Shown: piece by piece, positions 55,501 through 58,014 of the stretch
How the letters are laid out: each line of letters begins with the position of its first letter
Numbering within the stretch: the first letter of the stretch is position 1
Source: Sinonovacula constricta
Lineage: Eukaryota; Mollusca; Bivalvia; Cardiida; Solecurtidae
Assembly (NCBI GenBank): GCA_007844125.1
Contig: CM017555.1
Span: 27,085,624-27,149,623, forward strand
Length of the DNA: 64,000 nt
Reading direction: 5' to 3'
Program-made: the position numbers and the translations under genes
Notes under the pieces: generated by a model
What the model saw: the letters and a program-made list of their open reading frames with translations, nothing else
Database searches by the model: none
What the model was told of the DNA's origin: nothing

Positions 55501-56197
55501 TACACAATATTTTTTTTATCAACAATAAACCTACACAAGAGCATGCACTGAAGTAAAATGTAAACCCTTTCAACAATTCTTATATAAATATTATAATCAT
55601 TCCTGAACAATGTTTTCTTTACATCTGCCTTTTCTAATAACTTTCTCTCTTAGTTAATCCTCATTCTTGTCCTTTTTTCTTCTCAAAGATACCCTTTTAA
55701 ATCACTGTAGATAATTCAATGTTTATCCTCACACTTCCAATATTTCCTCTTTGTATTGTTTCTCTACAGCACTAGATGACCTCTGAGGTTGGATCATTGC
55801 TAAGCTCCCTTCATTTATCCTCCTCCACTTATACCATGTTATTCTTAACACCTTTATACCCATGGTTATCCCCTAAAAACCTTTGTTTATTCTCCTTTCT
55901 TCACTACTCAATTTTTTTTTAATTTCCTCATATTGTTTTTCTACAGCACAGATTTCATCACAGATGAACTAACTTTATTCTCCACTCACACTTTTAATCT
56001 ACCCCTAACAATGTTTATCTCATAATGTTTATCCTACAACAACAACTCACCTTGTTTATCCTCCTCGTATTGTTTCTCTACAGCACAAATGGCCTCTGAG
56101 ATGGGATCATTGCTGAACTCCTTCATCAACAGCTCCTGCTGAGCAAAGTTGTAGTCAATGGTCTGATCATGGGCATCTGGACTGTTGGCAGATGGAC
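81..56197 (-). CDS. KIF13: KIF13-family kinesin-3 (Khc-73-like), partial gene, 20 internal exons
   Basis: Plus-end-directed microtubule motor of the kinesin-3 family. KIF13/Khc-73 proteins carry endosomal and membrane cargo, and their stalk binds Discs-large-type MAGUK proteins. Translating the exons in order gives family hallmarks: QTIDYNF and EKQYEEDK after the FHA region, LVREANFLAEEM and VTLQIPASNL in the stalk, MEKFENKIIDMRDMYEDRKA, ENHNLIGVANVFLDCLFYDV, FVFCQYLFWG, EEFIEHAQEGALSIEVWGHK, SGTLPLICDSI, SLTEERNAVLVPAAGS, VLRLSHP.YMELVLRKR, and a tail with SSGYGSQAVSTLTLSSED. Exons total about 4.1 kb (about 1370 codons). The motor and FHA domains should lie right of the window. Any CAP-Gly domain and the stop codon should lie left of it. 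KIF13A and KIF13B cannot be separated here, and most invertebrates have one gene. Four exons carry single-base frame breaks (see findings). Family assignment is very secure; whether the copy is functional is less so. Confidence 0.95.
1524..1958 (-). other. Intron between exons 19 and 20
   Basis: 435 bp of AT-rich sequence with an unremarkable polypyrimidine tract before exon 20. I see no repeat or gene in it. Confidence 0.8.
1959..2080 (-). CDS. KIF13: KIF13 exon 19 (tail)
   Basis: 122 nt, phase 1 in and phase 0 out. Acceptor gtcactgcag, donor GAG|GTAGGC. Encodes GSKVGVAGAALSPLTGLVPL and QTLKEEKHREQGKPLLASDE. It is separated from exon 18 by an 8.1-kb intron. Not strongly conserved, so support comes from splice sites, phase and protein-like composition. 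Confidence 0.78.
2459..2490. repeat. CAC trinucleotide microsatellite
   Basis: About ten tandem CAC units with one interruption, in the intron after exon 18. Confidence 0.9.
4391..4886. mobile_element. MITE family 1, copy A
   Basis: Ends are inverted copies of each other: gttaaaggtggtatc at the left and ggataccacctttaa at the right, both next to TTAA-like sequence. The interior shares stretches with the other copies (cctgcaaaatgctgttca, gcaataggt, gacaacttact, tctgctctgacgtc). There is no coding capacity, so this is a non-autonomous DNA transposon. Confidence 0.75.
5111..5360 (+). mobile_element. tRNA-derived SINE, family 1
   Basis: Head gtgcccatggtgtagcgg with a B-box-like gggttctagtcc, then the shared body (acccagacatttg, tagctggacatcactataa, ttgttgctgccatgtatt). 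The body is partly repeated at 5355-5400. It is one of about twenty copies in the window. Confidence 0.8.
6290..6480 (+). mobile_element. tRNA-like SINE, family 2
   Basis: Contains gtcggtagggcaat, a B-box-like tggtttgatccggg and the tail gtcaggataatgtta / accaggtgttcactgcatgc. The tail is shared with the copies at 58015, 21895, 22725, 26115 and 49325. Confidence 0.65.
9078..9560. repeat. Degenerate ~92-bp minisatellite
   Basis: About five diverged units, each carrying gagatcagtctcaa, a 'cattggtcagatttcaaa' stretch and 'accaaccaatcagacaatta'. Starts near 9078, 9169, 9211 (short unit), 9310, 9402 and 9496. A related single stretch lies at about 11690-11755. Confidence 0.8.
10222..10285 (-). 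CDS. KIF13: KIF13 exon 18
   Basis: 64 nt, phase 0 in and phase 1 out. Acceptor ttgattaacag, donor TTG|GTGAGT. Encodes VRFDSIQDLSLHDVCSKSSN. This is a serine-rich linker like the RQDLIPSYSLGSN region of KIF13B. The split glycine codon joins exon 19. An overlapping plus-strand open frame (10208-10537) is considered spurious. Confidence 0.75.
10286..10969 (-). other. Introns around micro-exon 17
   Basis: 10286-10660 and 10694-10969. AT-rich with normal splice signals. I see no repeat or gene apart from exon 17. Confidence 0.7.
10661..10693 (-). CDS. KIF13: KIF13 exon 17 (33-nt micro-exon)
   Basis: 33 nt, phase 0 at both ends. Acceptor gtttccttttcag, donor AGG|GTAAGT. Encodes FVTTPPRLDER. Too short to recognise alone. 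The call rests on two strong splice sites, matching phase and position between exons 16 and 18. It could be skipped without changing frame. Confidence 0.72.
10970..11048 (-). CDS. KIF13: KIF13 exon 16, with a frame break
   Basis: 79 nt. Acceptor atattttcag, donor CAA|GTATGT. Encodes EVAVKQLMAHQGKSLRKTTS then TPN. The literal sequence next gives a tyrosine and a stop codon. Removing one base near 10976-10982 gives INQ and a 78-nt phase-0 exon that matches family members here (SSPNVNR). Confidence 0.87.
11237..11443 (-). CDS. KIF13: KIF13 exon 15, with two compensating frame breaks
   Basis: 207 nt, phase 0 at both ends by length. Acceptor cttgtttcag, donor CAG|GTAAAA. The first part reads ASGVTYDVVSNIPKASEDLE and MAASQN, then meets TGA. 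In the next frame it continues EANAADGETYIEKYIKGVSA and LLILDRL, as expected for KIF13 (SEAYIEKYL..V.AVENLL.LDRL). One extra base near 11332-11336 and one missing base near 11240-11245 restore the expected frame into EVAVKQ of exon 16. Confidence 0.9.
11444..12113 (-). other. Intron between exons 14 and 15
   Basis: Begins, in transcript order, with a diverged copy of the exon 14 end (12051-12105). It also has a ~65-bp stretch near 11690-11755 resembling the 92-bp minisatellite. Nothing else is recognisable. Confidence 0.7.
12051..12105 (-). pseudogene. Duplicated 3' end of KIF13 exon 14 (pseudo-exon fragment)
   Basis: Shares ATGAGCTTTACAGA and flanking similarity with the last ~55 nt of exon 14, about 64 bp away. 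The peptide pattern is parallel: VKARNMSFTDKLKKKLIGS in the exon and IKIRSNELYRKVIEKLMVQS in the copy. A one-base difference puts the two in different relative frames. Confidence 0.75.
12114..12332 (-). CDS. KIF13: KIF13 exon 14 (conserved distal domain)
   Basis: 219 nt (73 codons), phase 0 at both ends. Acceptor tgttttctag, donor TCT|GTAAGT. Encodes VCAIASWDSSIHDSPHMNRI, VVLRLSHPAYMELVLRKRLC and VNVKARNMSFTDKLKKKLIG, matching SHPADMQLVLRKRICVNV of KIF13. A diverged copy of its last ~50 nt follows directly in the intron. The frame stays open through that copy to a stop near 12042, so the exon end is inferred from splicing to exon 15. Confidence 0.93.
12333..13626 (-). other. Intron between exons 13 and 14
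   Basis: Contains MITE family 2 copy A. The part from 12950 to 13626 is AT-rich with nothing recognisable. Confidence 0.7.
12467..12947 (-). mobile_element. MITE family 2, copy A
   Basis: Runs from tagataggtttcacat to cacatggaaactatt. It aligns along its length, in reverse orientation, with 21148-21672: ggcagccatctttg-type ends, a 'tgaacagtgtatcattttt' block and an 'acttcaagggattttca' block. No coding capacity. Confidence 0.75.
13627..13757 (-). CDS. KIF13: KIF13 exon 13
   Basis: 131 nt, phase 1 in and phase 0 out. Acceptor cttgcatgcag, donor AGT|GTAAGT. Encodes SDDMTTPNAKEGTQAVGINS, ILPKEQTANY and ITMPIYKSYMEKES. This linker between LFLDLN and ASWDS is variable in the family, so assignment rests mainly on its phase and position. 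Confidence 0.88.
14060..14340. mobile_element. MITE family 1, partial inverted copy
   Basis: Interior stretches (ctgacgtcagagcg, tgatctcaaaagtcaatgg, aaaatagctaacagtg, gcctgtctgtaatgac) match the copy at 52706-53168. They are in the opposite orientation to the adjoining copy at 14385. Confidence 0.55.
14385..14833. mobile_element. MITE family 1, copy B
   Basis: Left end agggtgtatttgacagttc, right end caaactgttgaataccacc. Interior cctgcaaaatgctgttcat and gacagcttactttgagatca match the other members. Confidence 0.72.
15041..15272 (-). mobile_element. SINE family 1
   Basis: Full-length-like minus-strand copy. Body gaaatacattgcagcaatca and acacatgtctgggtagaacc, B-box-like segment ggactcaaacc, head ctatgccacaggcacccc. 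Confidence 0.8.
15450..15505 (-). CDS. KIF13: KIF13 exon 12 (micro-exon)
   Basis: 56 nt, phase 2 in and phase 1 out. Acceptor ctcatttcag, donor ACT|GTAAGT. Encodes the split tryptophan, then DKPADMEQHRPVLFLDLN, the start of the conserved distal domain (vertebrate counterpart IPVIFLDLNADD). Joins SDDM of exon 13 in phase. Confidence 0.94.
15670..15852 (-). mobile_element. SINE family 1
   Basis: Body gcaatgcccagctattttt, gcactgcatgtcagcagga, B-box-like ggaattgaaccc, head cttgatcatcggcacc. Confidence 0.75.
16245..16380. repeat. Interspersed repeat, family 3
   Basis: Contains aagctggtattaacaagg, acttagacaaatagtgtag and atccagatcagctggcacc, ending near ccccgtcaggaag. Related stretches occur at 6575-6640, 45508-45575, 62320-62400 and 63965-64000. 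The 51-bp array at 42240-44945 looks derived from this family. Confidence 0.7.
16638..16745 (-). mobile_element. SINE family 1, 3' part only
   Basis: Minus-strand tail and body (acacaatcatggtcatattgg, cttatgtctgggtagaacc) ending about 25 bp from the donor of exon 11. Confidence 0.7.
16770..16896 (-). CDS. KIF13: KIF13 exon 11
   Basis: 127 nt, phase 1 in and phase 2 out. Acceptor aaatattttcag, donor CTG|GTATGC. Encodes DKSEADCDRERALIDQWVSL followed by TEERNAVLVPAAGSAIPGAP, a hallmark KIF13 motif. Partial SINE pieces lie on both sides, the nearest ending only about 25 bp from the donor. Confidence 0.95.
16897..17470 (-). other. Intron between exons 10 and 11
   Basis: Contains a SINE head (about 17030-17113, ending tttggcaacaggtgcccc) and a ~20-bp stretch at 16960-16985 resembling exon 11 (actggtccataagggcc against actggtctataagggct). 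The rest is AT-rich. Confidence 0.65.
17471..17714 (-). CDS. KIF13: KIF13 exon 10
   Basis: 244 nt, phase 0 in and phase 1 out. Acceptor cctcacacag, donor AAG|GTATGG. Encodes GHARRIVCRVNPQADSGTLP, LICDSISSLSIGC, then a charged helix with DSYQEEDLNLLRERWSDALE and HKYLDSQIQKLINK. The whole exon is open in one frame. Confidence 0.95.
17763..17985 (-). mobile_element. SINE family 1
   Basis: Minus-strand copy with body tatagcaacatcttgttat and agacaaatgtctgggtag, B-box-like gggacttgagctcac, head acaacaccacaggcacc. Confidence 0.8.
17986..18519 (-). other. Distal part of intron between exons 9 and 10
   Basis: AT-rich sequence with no repeat or gene that I recognise. Confidence 0.6.
18520..19288 (-). 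repeat. 76-bp minisatellite made from exon 9 end plus its splice donor
   Basis: About ten units of 76 bp (one of 73) follow exon 9 in transcript order. Landmark gagttggaagactcc sits at about 18766, 18842, 18918, 18991, 19067, 19143 and 19219, and at 19295 inside exon 9. Each unit repeats the last ~40 nt of exon 9 (minus-strand CCCAGTGCTGGAGTCTTCCA), a donor GTGGGTAG or GTGAGTAG, and ~36 nt of intron. Units become more diverged away from the exon, toward 18520. Confidence 0.9.
19289..19421 (-). CDS. KIF13: KIF13 exon 9
   Basis: 133 nt, phase 2 in and phase 0 out. Acceptor cttgtatcccag, donor CAG|GTGGGT. Encodes WHEVTRKIELWTEIHEVNDQ, GEYAPVEVKTQGE and VPSAGVFQLRQ. Its last ~40 nt and its donor are the source of the 76-bp tandem array that fills the start of the next intron, so several further donors compete in principle. 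Confidence 0.94.
19422..20017 (-). other. Intron between exons 8 and 9
   Basis: Contains a short SINE family 1 fragment (about 19700-19825, with cttatgtctgggtagaact). Otherwise featureless. Confidence 0.65.
20018..20167 (-). CDS. KIF13: KIF13 exon 8, with a frame break
   Basis: 150 nt with good splice sites (acceptor gcttcatttcag, donor TAG|GTAAGTG). It opens in phase 0 as DFKVYMSEEFIEHAQEGALS and IEVWGHKVVGFGQ. It must leave in phase 2 as RCNSLVDR to join WHEVTRK of exon 9. The length does not allow that, so about one extra base lies between roughly 20060 and 20085. Read straight through, it hits TGA after NASSA. Sequencing error and a real mutation are both possible. Confidence 0.9.
20168..20866 (-). 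other. Intron between exons 7 and 8
   Basis: About 700 bp of AT-rich sequence. The plus-strand open frame inside it (20571-20978) runs antisense across exon 7 and is judged spurious. Confidence 0.65.
20867..21034 (-). CDS. KIF13: KIF13 exon 7
   Basis: 168 nt (56 codons), phase 0 at both ends. Acceptor tctatacag, donor AGG|GTAAGC. Encodes VKIHEARGLPKDLSNFVFCQ, YLFWGTDMPTSVPP and TKTVKFSHER. This corresponds to the KIF13 segment with the FVFCxYxFW motif. Confidence 0.95.
21148..21672 (+). mobile_element. MITE family 2, copy B
   Basis: 525 bp bounded by a perfect 12-bp inverted repeat, tagatagtttcc and ggaaactatcta, compatible with a TA target (Tc1/mariner-like). Sub-terminal ggcagccatcttt recurs inverted at the other end. 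No open frame. Confidence 0.82.
21895..22170 (-). mobile_element. SINE-like repeat, family 2
   Basis: Shares ggtttatcaatccaccaa, 'acctggagcagatttgctgctg' type sequence and a 'tctgacactggtccaacca' block with the copies at 22725 and 49325. Confidence 0.65.
22250..22517. repeat. ~62-bp tandem repeat at the donor side of exon 6
   Basis: About four units with cagatcatcaattaaacaa, ctgaaaaaggttatttttc and agactgttgacctaga. In the transcript orientation each unit contains a CTTTTTCAG acceptor-like motif. The unit next to exon 6 is the most diverged and begins at the donor. Confidence 0.8.
22518..22646 (-). CDS. KIF13: KIF13 exon 6
   Basis: 129 nt (43 codons), phase 0 at both ends. Acceptor gcttatacag, donor AGG|GTAAAT. 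Encodes VAGKLHVEISKLGGAIMDRY and an acidic loop (CDDSDDENS) ending GTPLIIR, matching the C2-like KIF1B-type segment. Tandem ~62-bp repeats start right at its donor side. Confidence 0.94.
22725..23270 (-). mobile_element. SINE-like repeat, family 2, split copy
   Basis: 22725-22880 carries cttgaagcagatatagtgct and acacctggcatgataccac. 23110-23270 carries the head with attgaatcaggggcctcc and gccaatgctctattcattg. The interval 22890-23100 looks inserted. Confidence 0.6.
23590..24140 (-). pseudogene. 3' end of a non-LTR retrotransposon (degenerate)
   Basis: Minus-strand frame from 24134 reads REDVALTRCRIGHTRLTHLY, then QPECVPCQEPLTFNHIL. This is the RNase-H-proximal / zinc-knuckle C-terminus typical of jockey-like LINEs (LTRLRIGHTRLTH...CxxC...THIL). 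After a stop it continues with KLFKTVSDSKLVCFLNKIGI, also typical of the end of such ORF2 proteins. The following 3' UTR-like part contains ggtgtgccgtaat. Truncated and interrupted. Confidence 0.78.
24895..25000 (+). mobile_element. SINE family 1, 3' part
   Basis: Body gtggttctactcagacattt, tctggggtcttcctgc, tggacatcacttaaatgacc, ttggttgctgcactgtattt. The tRNA-like head is missing. Confidence 0.75.
26115..26425 (-). mobile_element. SINE-like repeat, family 2
   Basis: Contains cacttgaagtgtgtagagta, atgataccacacccattcac, ttatcctgacatctggc and the head gatccagggcctcctgcacc. Confidence 0.65.
26845..26947 (-). pseudogene. Decayed tandem copy of KIF13 exon 5 (3' part)
   Basis: About 85 nt align with exon 5 at roughly 70% identity by eye, ending in a preserved donor AAAA|GTAAGA. 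The last part translates CLFSDVKLDLHVP against CLFYDVKLDYHVP in the exon. A net 4-nt difference puts the upstream half in another frame, so it is not a clean alternative exon. No good acceptor was seen. Confidence 0.8.
27181..27327 (-). CDS. KIF13: KIF13 exon 5 (KIF1B-like region)
   Basis: 147 nt (49 codons), phase 0 at both ends. Acceptor tgttaactcag, donor GAG|GTAGGAG. Encodes DPFYESSENHNLIGVANVFL and DCLFYDVKLDYHVPIISQQG, nearly identical in pattern to vertebrate KIF13. A decayed copy of its 3' part lies about 340 bp downstream at 26845-26947. Confidence 0.96.
28249..28491. mobile_element. Short MITE-like element
   Basis: Bounded by imperfect inverted ends ttatgcccccatag and tttgggggctcataa. 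About 240 bp with no open frame. No other full copy seen in the window. Confidence 0.5.
28870..28965 (-). mobile_element. SINE family 1 fragment
   Basis: Contains gaggaagaccccagacaaat and aggtagaaccaccaatgc. Confidence 0.65.
29125..29340 (-). mobile_element. SINE family 1
   Basis: Body attatggccattatagaga and gaagaccccagacaaatgac, head caaccataccatgggcgc. Confidence 0.75.
29530..29703 (-). CDS. KIF13: KIF13 exon 4 (stalk)
   Basis: 174 nt (58 codons), phase 0 at both ends. Acceptor atatttccag. Donor TCG|GTCCGT is non-ideal but the only one that keeps phase with exon 5. Encodes RGAFVCEPAILVRRKHRGSQ, VWSMEKFENKIIDMRDMYED, then an acidic VDESDESES. Its phase-0 acceptor is the one a transcript starting in the 37176-37769 element would meet first. 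Confidence 0.95.
31136..31625. mobile_element. MITE family 1, copy C
   Basis: Left end aatgtggtatctgtcagttt, right end gtaaactgtcctatatcacc followed by tttaa. Interior tgacgtcaatatctatttt and ctgcaaaatactgttcat are shared with other copies. Confidence 0.72.
31827..32185. mobile_element. Mutator-like element, older deleted copy
   Basis: Left end shares ccgttactctccattcatc with the 37176 element. Right end cgtgggtatccgatgat matches its terminus. Flanked by gatataagc and aatataagc (8 of 9 match), so a 9-bp target duplication is likely. The interior keeps atggcgatgt, gaagagtatg and attggccag-like pieces of the promoter region, but the coding part is missing. Confidence 0.65.
32500..32740 (-). 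mobile_element. SINE family 1
   Basis: Body taatcataatagcaatgtcc and agataaatgtctgggtagaa, B-box-like ggattgggacttgaagc, head taccactgggctatgcaacc. Confidence 0.75.
33835..33990 (-). mobile_element. SINE family 1, diverged copy
   Basis: Contains agtcatcatagcaacatcta, actgatgcactgcaggg and gaagctggaagactaccc. Confidence 0.6.
36165..36340 (+). mobile_element. SINE family 1
   Basis: Plus-strand head ggacaccagtggtcaagagg / ttagagtcaatgacttgtaa, B box taggttcaagtccc, body agctgacctgtgg and aagctggatgtctgtg. Confidence 0.78.
36540..36775 (-). mobile_element. SINE family 1
   Basis: Well-preserved minus-strand copy. Body aacagcaatgtccagttatt and aacaaatgtctgggtagaac, B box tgggactcgaacccat (minus-strand GGTTCGAGTCC), head atcgctaggccacaggtgcc. 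Confidence 0.85.
37176..37769 (-). mobile_element. Mutator-like (Pack-MULE-type) element with long TIRs
   Basis: 594 bp. Terminal inverted repeats of 88-89 bp (37176-37263 and 37681-37769) differ by one substitution and one indel. Ends are catcgtcggatacc and ggtatccaacgatg. Flanked by an exact 9-bp duplication acctgatac (37167-37175 and 37770-37778). Long TIRs and a 9-bp duplication are the hallmark of Mutator-type elements. There is no transposase, so the element is non-autonomous, and its near-identical TIRs suggest a young insertion. The interior carries a promoter-first-exon unit, described separately. Confidence 0.85.
37344..37583 (-). CDS. Captured first exon: ZAD-like zinc-binding head, ending at a splice donor
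   Basis: An ATG in good context (aaacATGG) opens 80 codons that end at a consensus donor, GAAGTG|GTATGTAAG, in phase 0. If unspliced, the frame runs 32 more codons to 37245 inside the terminal repeat. Protein: Cys10-x2-Cys13 (HRKCKVCLSAI) and Cys54-x2-Cys57 (VACNLCVNKL), spaced 40 residues apart. This resembles the zinc-finger-associated (ZAD-type) fold at the N-terminus of many invertebrate zinc-finger proteins. Upstream (about 37584-37680) lies a GC-richer stretch with a CCAAT-type motif (minus-strand ATTGG/CCAAT near 37650), a plausible promoter. The parent gene is unknown, and the ZAD label is an inference from cysteine spacing. Confidence 0.6.
38062..38224 (-). CDS. KIF13: KIF13 exon 3 (stalk)
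   Basis: 163 nt, phase 2 in and phase 0 out. Acceptor ttttacag, donor CGG|GTGAGT. Encodes DKMFKQSLSKLREEVVKANS followed by LVREANFLAEEMGKQTEFHV and TLQIPASNLSPNRR. This is one of the best-conserved KIF13 stretches, in the region that binds MAGUK guanylate-kinase domains in relatives. A Mutator-like element sits 0.3 kb downstream in the next intron. Confidence 0.96.
38260..38530. mobile_element. MITE family 1, truncated copy
   Basis: Left end aatgtggtatttgacagttt and interior gaaagatcatgtgaaatgc. The right terminus is missing. Confidence 0.6.
39095..39235 (-). mobile_element. SINE family 1, broken at its B-box by the 21-bp array
   Basis: Body atggcaatgtctagctaat and gtcctccagataaatatggg, then gtgccaggactcggaacac, where the tRNA-like segment turns directly into the tandem array. 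The rest of the head is absent. Confidence 0.72.
39230..39935. repeat. 21-bp minisatellite (~33 units)
   Basis: Unit gcggaacacacacagcacagt with alternating variants (acagtgcgg, aaggtgcgg, acagtgcag) and a few shortened units. Because 21 is divisible by three, long open frames appear in five of six frames; none is judged coding. Confidence 0.93.
40775..41235. mobile_element. MITE family 1, copy D
   Basis: Left end aaggtggtttccaacagttt, interior aggtcctgcaaaatgctgtt and catgacaacttacagttgag, right end ggcaaactgtcggctgcc. Confidence 0.75.
41745..41990 (-). mobile_element. tRNA-like interspersed repeat
   Basis: Minus-strand GGTTGCGAGTTCAAACCCTG-type B box (about 41930-41955), a second ggactgaacccagcc segment at 41805, and no coding capacity. 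Different from SINE families 1 and 2 in sequence. Confidence 0.5.
42240..44945. repeat. 51-bp minisatellite (~53 units)
   Basis: Unit with gtacatcctgatgtgacaac, tccccatcaagagatatatg and atctggata. Variant positions (gtacat/gtatat, caactcc/cagctcc, catcaag/caacagg) are shuffled between units. The left part (to 43738) keeps exact 51-bp spacing, so a 477-codon plus-strand frame and a 362-codon minus-strand frame stay open. 43739-43990 is indel-rich. The right part adds tag-containing variants. No splice-supported link to KIF13 and no sign of protein-level constraint. Confidence 0.93.
45508..45575. repeat. Interspersed repeat family 3 fragment
   Basis: gtagatcctgatcagacacc, tcccaggaaagagttgtc and ggtctacactatttt. 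It is similar base for base to the 51-bp array unit over about 50 nt. Confidence 0.65.
46071..46245 (-). CDS. KIF13: KIF13 exon 2 (coiled coil and linker)
   Basis: 175 nt, phase 1 in and phase 2 out. Acceptor ttatgttacag, donor GAAAG|GTGGGC. Encodes EALEKQRQMYERQMQMLRYQ, a heptad-rich coiled coil, then a proline-rich linker (MSPGTPSMPFPPLD) and RKYQQWAQER. The split arginine codon joins perfectly to exon 3 at 38224. Confidence 0.93.
46462..46622 (-). mobile_element. SINE family 1
   Basis: Body gcagcaagcaattacgatca, gcagcgacgtccagctg and gaagaccccagacaaatcc, B-box remnant gcgggacttgaatat. Confidence 0.7.
46795..46910 (-). mobile_element. SINE family 1 fragment
   Basis: Contains ctagacaaatgtctggacag and gtctgttggaggaccttacc, then a degraded B box. 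Confidence 0.6.
46970..47001. repeat. AAT microsatellite
   Basis: About ten tandem aat units next to tagataataaataat. Confidence 0.9.
49325..49720 (-). mobile_element. SINE-like repeat, family 2 (long copy)
   Basis: Contains ggtttatcatatcaccaac, cttgaagcagatatagtgct, gaacacctggcatgacatc, atcctgacaccggaccaacc and a head with tgagccaatgcactgcgga. Confidence 0.68.
49935..50165 (+). mobile_element. SINE family 1
   Basis: Plus-strand head ggcacctgtggccgagccat / tagagtcttatggcacc, B-box-like tggttcagttgagtc, body acccagacagacatgtatgt and ctggggtcctcctccacg. Confidence 0.82.
50700..50840 (+). mobile_element. SINE family 1, 3' part
   Basis: gacggtcttccatctgatct, attctacccagacatttatt, aactggacatcacttttatg, then ggctgctatgtttt. 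Confidence 0.7.
51587..51775 (+). mobile_element. SINE family 1
   Basis: Head gtcaatggctgagtagttac, perfect B box gggttcgagtcc, body gtttttccagctaacctgag and attagctagatgttgccaat. Confidence 0.78.
51781..52480. mobile_element. Mollusc-type interspersed element with 'gctcacctgag' ends
   Basis: Begins catgagggccatgatggccc / tatatcgctcacctgagtg and ends gagctcaagtgagctaaaat. The interior repeats 'atcaaggctctagctc' and 'gtttctgacaagaaaa' modules three times. From memory this type of sequence is frequent in bivalve and gastropod genomes. No open frame. Confidence 0.55.
52706..53168. mobile_element. MITE family 1, best-preserved copy
   Basis: 463 bp. Near-perfect ~22-bp inverted ends, aaaggtggtatccaacagtt and aactgttggataccaccttt, each next to ttaa. 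Opposite orientation to most other copies. Confidence 0.85.
53730..54046 (-). mobile_element. SINE family 1, nested or doubled copy
   Basis: Body attgcagcaaccaattatga, agcaatgtctagctattctg and a first head fragment at 53870-53895. Then a second body piece catgtatgtctgggtaaaag, B-box-like gatcgactcgaaac and head ccatttggccacaggtgctc. Confidence 0.72.
55735..55960 (-). pseudogene. Two decayed partial copies of KIF13 exon 1
   Basis: The block tattgtttctctacagcac (plus strand), inside exon 1 at about 56069-56087, recurs near 55754 and, as tattgtttttctacagcac, near 55931. The first copy continues with tgacctctgaggttggatca and ttgctaagctccc, matching exon 1 (ggcctctgagatgggatcat, tgctgaactcc). Frames are broken by indels and no donor is kept. 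Confidence 0.75.
56051..56197 (-). CDS. KIF13: KIF13 exon 1 of window (post-FHA coiled-coil start)
   Basis: 147 nt, phase 1 in and phase 1 out. Acceptor ttgtgattgcag, donor AAG|GTGAGTTG. Encodes PSANSPDAHDQTIDYNFAQQ, then a segment ending EKQYEEDKQ, which begins the coiled coil after the FHA domain. The phase requires an upstream exon, and none is recognisable in the 7.8 kb to the right. Two decayed partial copies lie downstream at about 55735-55960. Confidence 0.9.
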
Positions 56198-56742
56198 CTG
56201 CAATCACAAAGGATACAATCCTTATGGTAATTATTATGAGCAACAAACATTCAGCTGAAAAATGATTTCATCTTATTCCTCTCATACAGTTTTTGCTGTG
56301 TTAAGCATAAATAAATAAAATCTGAGGGACGTCACTTAAAACAGATCACCCTCTCTACAGTTACATGCTGTAAGTCATAAGACCTGACCAAGAATGAAAT
56401 GAATCAACCCAGGCTTTGAACCCAAAACCTATTGTGCATGGCGCTAAGGTGCTACTAATGCAGCCTGAGGCTGGTAAACAACAATTATAAGGCCCCACTT
56501 GCAGAATCCTATGTCAGTTGAGTTTTTGCTCAAGCTCAAGCTTTGCTTTGACTGCTATTTATTTTAGGTATCTGCAGCACACCACTGTAATCAGTGATCT
56601 ATTATCTCCAAGATAAGGTTGTAAAACAACTAGGAATTTAAATATTATGTTTCTGTAAGATGCACTATGGGAGTCAAAACGTTGGTTTGAGCTTTGAGCT
56701 CCCAGTGGAGAAGTTTAAGCCAAGTCTTAGATAAATGTTTCA

Positions 56743-56930
56743 GCAAGTGGGGCCTGTTATACTGGAGCAGATAGATACATGTTCCTCTCACTAACATCTG
56801 TATCAGCAAGTGGGCCTGTTATGCTGGAACAGATACATGTTCCTCTCACTAACATCTGTATCAGCAAGTGGGCCTGTTATACTGGAACAGATACATGTTC
56901 CTCTCACTGACATCTGTATCACTAACTGCC
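56743..56930. repeat. ~60-bp repeat, three units
   Basis: Three near-identical units with agcaagtgggcctgttata, ctggaacagatacatgttcc and tctcactaacatctgtatc, starting about 56743, 56804 and 56863. Confidence 0.9.
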
Positions 56931-58014
56931 TGATAAGCCACTAATTAACTAATAAGCTGACCATCAACAAGGCAAATCTATTTTGGCCATTATAAGTCTG
57001 ATGGTTGATAAAACTGCATGTAACAAGATGTAGACAAACTAGAGTACTAAAAACAGTAATACCTTTTGTACAGAAAAGAAATTTAAACCCATTCATAATG
57101 ATACAACCAATATTTATGTCAAGATTTTATCTACATCTTTATAAATGAATACTTGAAAACACTTTTCAAGTTTATCAAAATATTAACAACAGCAAATATT
57201 GACTGTGCCAGTGAGTCTTGGTACATGCTTGTTTCATTTAGTTTCATTATACAATACAACTAGTACAGTGCTTACCTTAAAATTTCAACATAACCTATGC
57301 TATAATTTTGTCAGGTTTCAACTAGAGCTTATCAGTTTTTCTTGATTTAAGCTGAGCCCAATTAGAGGACAAACATTATTGTTTTGATAAGTCATCTGAG
57401 CCATATACCTCTTGCTTTTGAGCCATATATGTCTTGCTTTAAACTTTTTTTATGCGAATTACATTGTTTTTCATCATATGTATCTTAAATTCTGTAAACA
57501 CACACACACACACTAATTTGTGACTGAAAATTATCCATCAATATACAAAACTAAAACACTAAATCCATATATTGCAAAAACCAACCTTTATCTGTCCTAC
57601 TTAGCAACAAACTCCACTTATAGTAAAAACTAAAATCAATATAAAACAAAAGAGAGTATTTGAAAATTCAAACAAAACAAGAGCTTTCCATAAAGACAGT
57701 GTGCTCCACTAACCTCAATGTGGGGTAGCATCAGAAAATTTTAAGTAAAAAAGGAATGATCTATTTTAACATTCCTTGCCCTTCTAAGAAGGTTTCTGCT
57801 TTTGATAGCTAACAAGTTTTTCAAGTTTGAAGTGTATATCTTTGATGTATTTTGAGAAATACTGACATTATAATAGAGAATAAACAAGAGTGATGATGAC
57901 AATAGGTTTACTTTTTTCATTATAGAGTGGAGCCAGAAATATCCATGTCTTCATTACACTAAACCATAGATCTTTCCATTCCAAACATGGAGTCTGATAA
58001 ATCTGCACTTCAGG

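Larger units (their letters stand above)
46246..56050 (-). other. Long intron between exons 1 and 2
   Basis: 9.8 kb, SINE-rich (copies near 46462, 46795, 49325, 49935, 50700, 51587, 53730). Also holds an AAT microsatellite (46970-47001), a mollusc-type element (51781-52480), a MITE (52706-53168) and the decayed exon 1 copies. 47000-49320 and 54050-55730 are AT-rich with nothing recognised. Confidence 0.7.
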
